In this document: positions 33,904-39,430 of the stretch, in pieces
Layout: each line of letters starts with the position of its first letter
Position numbering within the stretch: the first letter of the stretch is position 1
Made by a program: the position numbers and the translations under genes
The notes under the pieces: generated by a model
The model's input: the letters and a program-made list of their open reading frames with translations, nothing else
Database searches by the model: none
What the model was told of the DNA's origin: nothing
Assembly: GCA_024642605.1 (NCBI GenBank)
Contig: JAHEAT010000008.1
Span: forward strand, 1 to 39,430
Direction: 5' to 3'
Length of the DNA stretch: 39,430 nt
DNA from: Microbacteriaceae bacterium
GTDB taxonomy: Bacteria; Actinomycetota; Actinomycetes; Actinomycetales; Microbacteriaceae

Positions 33904-34554
33904 TTAGGCGAGTGTCGCGCGTAGAGCCAATGAAATGGCCAGGGCAACGATCATCGAGCCACCAACAAGGCTGATGGTTTTGCGAACCCTAGGCGTCGTG
34001 ATGTTTCGAATTCCTAAACCGGCAAGCGCGAGCGCTTGTTGCCAAACTCCCGAACCCAAGAAAACGCCTCCCGCAAAAGCCAGCGTTGCGAGAAAAGCAT
34101 TACCCGCGGTGAGCCCGGTCAGACTTGGAGCGATAGCCAGAAAATAGAGCGCGGTTGGAGGGTTGATTACGGTTGCAGCGGCAAATTTCAAAAAGGTTTT
34201 GGGAGCCGTCAAGCGATTCTCGGCCAAGTTCTGTTGCGCGTCCGTAATCTCGTGACTCTGCTTCAAGGCTTTGCGAATGGTTTGAATTCCGAGTGCCAAC
34301 AATATCGTTGCGCCGCCCAAGCTCAACAAAAGGCCGTAGCGGCCAACGATGCTGGCAACCGAAGTACCTGCGACAAAGACAAACACCGCATAGCAAGCGT
34401 CAATGGTTGACATGGCCAGTGCGCCGGCTGCCCCAACCTTGTGACCCGATCGCAAAGTTGTGTCGATCAGTAAAAGCGCCATCGGTCCCACAGGAATCGC
34501 TAGCGCCAAACCGGCACTAACGCCGATCAGTAGCAGGTTTAATGCTTCAGCCAT
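33904..34554 (-). CDS. LysE/RhtB-family amino acid exporter
   Basis: 216 residues with five to six helices. Seen: the N-terminal LALAIPVGPMALLLIDTTLR (GPM motif), GALAMSTIDACYAVFVFVAG and KFAAATVINPPTALYFLA, all typical of LysE-type exporters. The cargo is an amino acid or derivative that cannot be named. It lies next to gcvTHP but is oppositely oriented, so co-regulation with glycine breakdown is not implied. No clear promoter was seen. Confidence 0.85.
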   Translation of the reverse strand: MAEALNLLLIGVSAGLALAIPVGPMALLLIDTTLRSGHKVGAAGALAMSTIDACYAVFVFVAGTSVASIVGRYGLLLSLGGATILLALGIQTIRKALKQSHEITDAQQNLAENRLTAPKTFLKFAAATVINPPTALYFLAIAPSLTGLTAGNAFLATLAFAGGVFLGSGVWQQALALAGLGIRNITTPRVRKTISLVGGSMIVALAISLALRATLA

Positions 34555-34773
34555 GACTGAAAACTATTGCATAAACTGGCCAATCGCCCAATCGGTGCGT
34601 TTTTCTGGTCGAGACCAAAAGTAACGGGAATGTTACAAAAAGAAATAAACGGCATATTTGTGTTTGCGCAGGCGTATTTAGACCATAAAGTTAGTAACAC
34701 CCAAGGTCGGGTGATTTGTGAAAGCGTTTGCTGCCGTTCATCATCTGGCCTTAGTCCAAATAAGGAGAAATTA
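34555..34773. other. Intergenic region upstream of the peptide-binding protein
   Basis: 219 bp without a gene. GTAAC at 34621-34625 and GTTAC at 34632-34636 form an inverted repeat 6 bp apart, and another GTAAC lies at 34694-34698. TAAAGT near 34686 could be a -10 element, with a poor -35 (TTGCGC) 16 bp upstream. If so the binding-protein leader would be about 80 nt. No riboswitch was recognised. Confidence 0.3.
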
Positions 34774-36621
34774 ATGAAAGCAACACGCATCGTTCGCGCG
34801 ATCGCCGTAGCTGCTGCTGGTGCCCTCGGCGTTGCCGGGCTTGTTGCTCCAGCCGAAGCCGCGACTCGTAGCCTCGTTGTAGTTCACGAGAGCAACGCGC
34901 TTACGTCGTTCAACAGCGGAACCCCTGACACCAACCTGGTTACCAACAGCGATGTTGGCTACCTAACCGGCGCAGGCTTCAGTTACTACGACGACCAGAG
35001 AAACCTCATCCGTAACACCACTTTCGGTACCTTTGGTATCGTCACCAAGTCGGGTTGTGCACAGGCGGTCAAGTACACCGTTAAGCCAGGTCGTGTTTGG
35101 TCAGACGGCACCCCAATCGATGGTGTTGACCTTCTTCTAAGCCACGTGCTTGCCAGCAGCCAGTACAGCAAGGATGCCGGACTAGGCGACCCTGCCGACA
35201 CCGAGAAGCTACCTTCGTTCAACTCTTTCTACGGTGGTCCTTACGACAGCCACATCAAGGGACTTCCGACTCTGTCGGCCGACCACATGTCGGTAACTCT
35301 CTGCTACGACGCTTTCCAGCCAGACTGGACCATCATGGGCCCTGGTCCAGCACCGGTTCACACCTTGGTTCAGATGGCAAACGGCAAGAGCTCGGCTCAG
35401 AGCCTAAGCGCCAACAAGGCTGACAAGGCTGCCTTCTTGGCCGCTTTCAAAGCCAAAGACACCGAGCTTCTAAAGAAGATTGGTGACGTCTGGAGCAACG
35501 ACTACAACATCAAGGCCGTAAACGACTCAACCAACCCACTTCTCTTCGTGGGTAACGGTGGATTCCTCGTTTCGTCGGCTGTTGCAGACGCTTCGGTAAC
35601 TCTCAAGGTAAACAGCAAGTACAACAGCGGACCAAAGCTTTCGGGTGGCATCAAGACTGTTGTCTTCAAGTTCATCGGTGACGGCACCGCTGCTGCTCAG
35701 GCTCTTGCCAACAAGGAGATCGACATCTACTCTGGTCAGCCAACCGCTGACGCTGTAGCTGCACTTGAGGCTCTCAAGGGTGTAACCGTAAAGGGTGGCG
35801 TTAGCGCTTGCTTCGAGCACCTTGACCTACGCATCGCCTCTGGAACCGAGGGTGAAACCTACACCGGTCCATGGGCTGGCATGAGCGCCAAGTCGAAGGC
35901 ACTTCGCAAGGCATTCTTGCTTGCTTACCCTCGCGATGGCATCGTTGACACCTTGGTTTCACCAGTAAACGACAACGCAGTTGTAGTCAACTCGTCGTTC
36001 TTGCTACCTGGTCAGACCGGTTACAACACCGTTTCGGCTTACACCAAGTCGGTTTACGACTCAGGAACCCAGGCGAAGCGCACCGCTGCAGCCTTGGCTC
36101 TAGTAAAGAAGTACTACCCATCGGCTAAGGCCGGAAGCAAGTCGATCACGATCAACATGCTTTGGGGTGCACCTTCGAACACTCGCCGTGCAAATGAATT
36201 CCAGTTGGCTCGCAACGAGCTCGCCAAGGCCGGATTCAACCTAACCAACGCTGGCGGAACCGCTGGATGGTCAGGTCACCTTGGTGAAAACTCCTACGAC
36301 GCTCAGTTCTTCGCATGGTGCCCATCGTCTGTTTCGCAGACTGGCACCAACGCGAACTTCCAGAGCGACGGTGGAAACAACTTCCTCGGTTACAACAGCA
36401 AGGCAATGGACAAGTTGACTCACAAGCTTGAGACCAACCTGTCAGACGCAGCTGTAATCGACACCATCAAGCAGGCTGAAAAGCTTCTTGCTGATGACGC
36501 TGTTTCCCTGCCGATCTTCCAGCACCCTGCAGTGACCGCCTACAACAAGGCACTGAAGAATGTGAAGCCGGCCCCACTAACTCCAAACCTCGTTTGGAAC
36601 TACTGGGAGTGGAAGTACTAA
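34774..36621 (+). CDS. ABC transporter substrate-binding protein, oligopeptide/dipeptide type (SBP family 5)
   Basis: 615 residues from the ATG at 34774, which has AAGGAG seven bases upstream; a long in-frame extension to 34567 would contain the promoter region. The Sec signal peptide ends at PAEA-A (about residues 29/30) and contains no lipobox Cys. The mature part has the family-5 features SDGTPIDGVDLLLSHVL, LPSFNSFYGGPY and a C-terminal SLPIFQHPAVTAYNKALKNV. Four cysteines lie in the mature chain (SGCAQ, VTLCYD, VSACFEH, AWCPSS). Its genes for permeases follow. The binding protein delivers peptides or related solutes; how it is held at the cell surface without a lipid anchor is unclear. 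Confidence 0.9.
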   Translation: MKATRIVRAIAVAAAGALGVAGLVAPAEAATRSLVVVHESNALTSFNSGTPDTNLVTNSDVGYLTGAGFSYYDDQRNLIRNTTFGTFGIVTKSGCAQAVKYTVKPGRVWSDGTPIDGVDLLLSHVLASSQYSKDAGLGDPADTEKLPSFNSFYGGPYDSHIKGLPTLSADHMSVTLCYDAFQPDWTIMGPGPAPVHTLVQMANGKSSAQSLSANKADKAAFLAAFKAKDTELLKKIGDVWSNDYNIKAVNDSTNPLLFVGNGGFLVSSAVADASVTLKVNSKYNSGPKLSGGIKTVVFKFIGDGTAAAQALANKEIDIYSGQPTADAVAALEALKGVTVKGGVSACFEHLDLRIASGTEGETYTGPWAGMSAKSKALRKAFLLAYPRDGIVDTLVSPVNDNAVVVNSSFLLPGQTGYNTVSAYTKSVYDSGTQAKRTAAALALVKKYYPSAKAGSKSITINMLWGAPSNTRRANEFQLARNELAKAGFNLTNAGGTAGWSGHLGENSYDAQFFAWCPSSVSQTGTNANFQSDGGNNFLGYNSKAMDKLTHKLETNLSDAAVIDTIKQAEKLLADDAVSLPIFQHPAVTAYNKALKNVKPAPLTPNLVWNYWEWKY

Positions 36622-36650
36622 AACCGCTTAGGTTTTAGTCGCAACACTCG

Positions 36651-36682
36651 AAATGGCACCCGGAGCAATCCGGGTGCCATTT
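36651..36682 (+). terminator. Strong intercistronic terminator
   Basis: A perfect 14-bp inverted repeat (AAATGGCACCCGGA/TCCGGGTGCCATTT) with a 4-nt loop, ending in a T-rich tail. It lies 29 bp after the binding-protein stop. It is likely to make the binding protein more abundant than the permeases, either by partial termination or because the permeases have their own promoter. Confidence 0.85.
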
Positions 36683-36699
36683 CATTTGTTCAGGCAAAT

Positions 36700-36767
36700 T
36701 TAAGTAGACTTACTAGCGTTGTTAAGATTCGAATCCTTTTCGAATTCAGGAGTCACGCTGACGTGAC
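36700..36767 (+). promoter_or_regulatory. Candidate permease-operon promoter and leader palindromes
   Basis: TTAAGT (36700-36705) and TAAGAT (36723-36728) are 17 bases apart. ATTCGAA-TCCTT-TTCGAAT (36727-36745) overlaps the predicted start site, and GTCACG-CTGA-CGTGAC (36752-36767) lies directly before the Shine-Dalgarno GGAAGG. The first could be an operator, the second a leader hairpin affecting translation. Confidence 0.45.
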
Positions 36768-36779
36768 GGAAGGCCAAAA

Positions 36780-38339
36780 ATGCTGACCTATTTGAGTCGA
36801 CGAGTTGCACAGCTACTCGTCATCCTCTTGGCTTCGAGCTTCTTTGTTTATAACTTGGAAGCTATCGCCGGCGACCCGCTTGAAGAAATCAAGCTCAGTA
36901 GCGACCCTAAGAAGGCGCAGACGATCGTAGCGTTGACTCGCCAGCTCGACCTCAACACGCCTCCGCCAATCCGCTTCTTCAAGTGGCTCGGTGGAATCAT
37001 CAGCGGCCTTTGGGGCAACCTTCAAATGGGCAACGCACGCACCGGCCAGAGCGTAGCGGAGGCCATTGGTAATGCCGTTCCAACCACTATTCGCTTGGTT
37101 CTGGCCGCCACCGTCATTGCAATCGTGCTCGGCATCACCATCGGTGTAATCACGGCTCTTCGCCAGTACAGCCGATTCGACTACGCGGTGACCTTCATCT
37201 CGTTCCTCTTCTTTTCGCTTCCAATCTTCTGGGTCGCGGTATTGCTCAAGCAGTTTCTATCGATTGGGTTCAATGACTGGCTCGCCGAACCCACGCTCAG
37301 TTGGCCGTGGCTGTTTGGTTTTGGAATAGTTTCGGCGATTTTCTGGGCCGGTGTCATCGGCGGTGATTTGCGAAGAATCGCTATAGTTTCGGCTACGGCC
37401 TTCACTGCATCGGCTGGTTTCGCCTGGTTGCTGTCGGCCACGGGCTGGTTTGCGTCTCCCGTTCTCGGCCCGATCTTTATCGGAGTCGGTGGTTTGGCAA
37501 CTGCGCTACTCATCACCACCGCATCAACCGGCCTCGCAAACAAACCAGCGCGCAACGCCGCGCTAACGATGGTGGCAGTTGGATTGGCCATTTACTACCC
37601 GGTGCAGCTTTTACTCACCAAGAACGTGAATGGCTGGGTTCTAGTTGGTCTAGCGGTGCTAACGGTAATCGTGGGCCTCGTGGCTGGTTACTTGTTCGCT
37701 AAGGAAGACCGCGCACCGGTAATGAGAACCAGTGCTATCACCGCAGTTGTAATCGGAGGAATGATCTTCCTCGACCGCCTCATGCAGGAATGGGTTCCTT
37801 ACGTTAGCAACGACTTCGTCTCTTACCGACCAATTCCAACCATCGGGCAAACCAATGACATGATCACGCTTCAGCTAAACGACGAGCCAGACTTCTGGCT
37901 TGGTTCGCTCGATTCGCTGCTGCACATCATCCTGCCTACAATCGCGCTGACGATCATCTCGTTCGCTGGCTACGTGCGTTACACCCGCGGTAACCTCCTC
38001 GAAGTTCTGAACATGGACTACATTCGCACCGCGCGCGCAAAGGGTCTCACCGAGCGCACAGTAGTGATGCGACACGCATTCAGAAACTCCCTGATTCCCT
38101 TGACCACTCTTATGGCTTGGGACTTCGCGGGAATCTTGGGTGGAGCAATCATCACCGAGAGCGTGTTCGGCTGGACAGGCATGGGAACCCTCTTCCGTGT
38201 CGCAATCGTCTCGTTCGACCTCAACCTGCTCATGGGCACCTTCATCATCACTTCAACTTTGGCGGTGTCGGCGAACTTAATTTCTGACCTCCTATACTCG
38301 GCGCTCGACCCACGCATTCGCGTAGGAACTGGAGAATAA
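36780..38339 (+). CDS. ABC transporter permease, DppB/OppB type, with a large membrane insertion
   Basis: 519 residues, against about 310-340 for most DppB/OppB proteins. The N-terminal part (residues 1-165) is standard, with MLTYLSRRVAQLLVILLASSF and VPTTIRLVLAATVIAIVLG. The C-terminal part (from about residue 345) has the EAA-loop YIRTARAKGLTERTVVMRHAFRNSL (given here in part: YIRTARAKGLTERTVV) and AGILGGAIITESVFGWTGMG. Between them lie about 170 residues with some six hydrophobic helices. GGAAGG is seven bases before the ATG. It forms the transmembrane channel with the next gene's product, two bases downstream. Confidence 0.9.
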   Translation: MLTYLSRRVAQLLVILLASSFFVYNLEAIAGDPLEEIKLSSDPKKAQTIVALTRQLDLNTPPPIRFFKWLGGIISGLWGNLQMGNARTGQSVAEAIGNAVPTTIRLVLAATVIAIVLGITIGVITALRQYSRFDYAVTFISFLFFSLPIFWVAVLLKQFLSIGFNDWLAEPTLSWPWLFGFGIVSAIFWAGVIGGDLRRIAIVSATAFTASAGFAWLLSATGWFASPVLGPIFIGVGGLATALLITTASTGLANKPARNAALTMVAVGLAIYYPVQLLLTKNVNGWVLVGLAVLTVIVGLVAGYLFAKEDRAPVMRTSAITAVVIGGMIFLDRLMQEWVPYVSNDFVSYRPIPTIGQTNDMITLQLNDEPDFWLGSLDSLLHIILPTIALTIISFAGYVRYTRGNLLEVLNMDYIRTARAKGLTERTVVMRHAFRNSLIPLTTLMAWDFAGILGGAIITESVFGWTGMGTLFRVAIVSFDLNLLMGTFIITSTLAVSANLISDLLYSALDPRIRVGTGE

Positions 38340-38341
38340 GC

Positions 38342-39415
38342 ATGTTCGGCAAGAAGAAAAACTTAGTAGAGACCTCAGTTGGCTCTGGCGAGAATGCAAT
38401 TGCTAACAAAGAGATTGAAGGACTCAGCCAAGGTCAGCTCGTACGCAAGCGTTTCGTACGTCACCGCGGAGCCATGATTGCTCTCGTAACACTGATCTTC
38501 ATTGTGCTGTTCACCTACTCGGCCTCTGGTCTGCACTTGGGCTCAGAGAAAGACCCGATCACCGTTCCAGGTTGGTGGCACTATGGAATCACTGATCTCT
38601 CCGACCTTCGCTACGGCGATGGAGTCTGTGACGACGGAGCGACTGGCTGCCCTACTCTTCAGCTCAACCCAACTCAACCCAACTTCGGTTTGGGCGATCA
38701 CCCTTTCGGTCAAGACGACATCGGACGCGACTATTTCGCGCTGGTGATGCGTGGAACTGAGCAATCGATCATGGTCATGATCATCATCGGTGGCATGGGT
38801 GGAATTATTGGAACCGTTATTGGTGCAATTGCCGGTTACTTCCGCGGCCGTCTCGACGGCTTCCTAATGCGACTTACCGACCTCATCATCACCATTCCGG
38901 CAATCATCATCGGTGCGGTTATCGGTTACAAGGTCGGAAACCTCGGTGTCGTGGTTCTGGGCCTCTATCTAGGCCTCTTCTCGTGGACAGGTCTGGCCCG
39001 ATTAGTTCGCGGTGAGTTCCTAAGCCTCAGAGAACGAGAATTCGTCGACGCTGCACGTGTTGCTGGAGCGAGCAACCGTCGAATCATCTTCAAGCACATC
39101 TTGCCTAACGCCGTTGGAATCATCATCGTTTCGGTGACCCTTTCGATGTCTGGCGCTATCCTCCTAGAAACCGGTCTATCGTTCCTTGGATTCGGTGTGG
39201 TTGCTCCTGACGTATCGCTCGGTTCGCTGATCAGCACCTACCAAGACTCGTTTGCAACGCGTCCATGGTTGTTCTGGTGGCCAGGTTTGTTCATCATCTC
39301 GATCGCGCTCTGCATCAACTTCATCGGCGATGGCCTTCGAGATGCATTCGACCCTCGTCAGCGTCGTCGAATCACCAAAAAAGACCGTCAGCGCGCACTG
39401 ACTGCCACCAAGTAA
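38342..39415 (+). CDS. ABC transporter permease, DppC/OppC type
   Basis: 357 residues with GGAG about eight bases before the ATG. The N-terminal cytoplasmic part ends in QLVRKRFVRHRGAMIALVTL, the OppC N-terminal motif. A periplasmic loop follows with two cysteines (GDGVCDDGATGCP), then GDHPFGQDDIGRDYFALVMR, which is conserved in DppC. The EAA loop is EFVDAARVAGASNRRIIFKH, and the C-terminus ends with FIGDGLRDAFDPRQRRR. With DppB it makes the transmembrane pore of the importer. It is complete within the window. Confidence 0.95.
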   Translation: MFGKKKNLVETSVGSGENAIANKEIEGLSQGQLVRKRFVRHRGAMIALVTLIFIVLFTYSASGLHLGSEKDPITVPGWWHYGITDLSDLRYGDGVCDDGATGCPTLQLNPTQPNFGLGDHPFGQDDIGRDYFALVMRGTEQSIMVMIIIGGMGGIIGTVIGAIAGYFRGRLDGFLMRLTDLIITIPAIIIGAVIGYKVGNLGVVVLGLYLGLFSWTGLARLVRGEFLSLREREFVDAARVAGASNRRIIFKHILPNAVGIIIVSVTLSMSGAILLETGLSFLGFGVVAPDVSLGSLISTYQDSFATRPWLFWWPGLFIISIALCINFIGDGLRDAFDPRQRRRITKKDRQRALTATK

Positions 39416-39423
39416 GAATCAAA

Positions 39424-39430
39424 ATGTCAA
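39424..39430 (+). CDS. Start of the next gene, probably the ABC transporter ATPase
   Basis: ATG TCA A at 39424 begins eight bases after the dppC stop, and the window ends there. An ATPase (DppD or DppDF) is expected from operon order. The coding content is too short to show anything more. Confidence 0.3.

Noticed and set aside
33890..33910. Terminator between gcvP and the LysE gene
   Set aside because: CGCC-ccttttA-GGCG could form only a 4-bp stem without a good T tract.
34567..34773. 69-residue extension of the peptide-binding protein
   Set aside because: It would place coding sequence over a region with promoter-like elements and leave the signal peptide internal. AAGGAG precedes the ATG at 34774.
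1..39430. CRISPR array, prophage or insertion sequence
   Set aside because: No regularly spaced repeats, transposase, integrase or phage structural genes were found anywhere in the window.

Overview
The window looks like a chromosomal segment of a compact, medium-GC actinobacterium, most likely a Microbacteriaceae member of the small freshwater 'Luna' type. That placement is an inference. It rests on the fused E2/E1 2-oxoglutarate decarboxylase, the actinobacterial tmRNA tag ADTNRADFALAA, prfB without a programmed frameshift, the prfB-ftsE-ftsX-smpB-ssrA gene order, a Tad pilus cluster and the very tight gene packing (many 4-nt ATGA overlaps and several tail-to-tail overlapping stops). No insertion sequence, prophage, rRNA operon or CRISPR array was seen.

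Layout. 1-1689 (-): N-terminal part of the 2-oxoglutarate decarboxylase/dehydrogenase. 1806-4188 (+): two overlapping CNNM/CorC-type membrane proteins. 4185-11155: old yellow enzyme (-), NAD(P)HX dehydratase and a GT87-like membrane protein (+), then metX, metY and an M20D amidohydrolase (-). 11215-14675 (+): uracil-DNA glycosylase, a GNAT acetyltransferase and a secreted subtilase. 14698-14888: a 23-nt tandem repeat, a bidirectional terminator and tRNA-Leu(UAG) (-). 14984-18171 (+): a minimal Tad/Flp pilus operon ending in what looks like an in-frame fusion of two TadE/TadG-like pseudopilins. 18189-19358 (-): an MFS transporter. 19425-23226 (+): prfB, ftsE, ftsX, smpB and ssrA. 23300-24179: a HicB-like protein and a DoxX-like membrane protein, divergent across a palindromic promoter region.

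24176-29256 (-) is the most interesting region. A cobalamin riboswitch precedes a tightly overlapping five-gene operon. Its first gene encodes a lipoprotein with an alpha/alpha-barrel (squalene-cyclase/transcobalamin-like) fold. The second encodes a membrane-anchored protein resembling the DUF4430/transcobalamin beta domain. The last three encode a complete ECF transporter (T, fused A-A', S). I read this as a vitamin B12 importer with a two-piece, surface-exposed binding module resembling human intrinsic factor/transcobalamin split into its two domains.

29271-33893 (+): immediately divergent from the B12 riboswitch, a tandem glycine riboswitch controls gcvT-gcvH-gcvP (glycine cleavage). Two riboswitch systems therefore share one 498-bp intergenic region. 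33904-34554 (-): a LysE-type exporter. 34774-39430 (+): an oligopeptide/dipeptide-type ABC importer. It has a secreted binding protein without a lipobox, a strong terminator, an unusually long permease with about six extra membrane segments, a second permease, and the first codons of what is probably the ATPase at the window edge.
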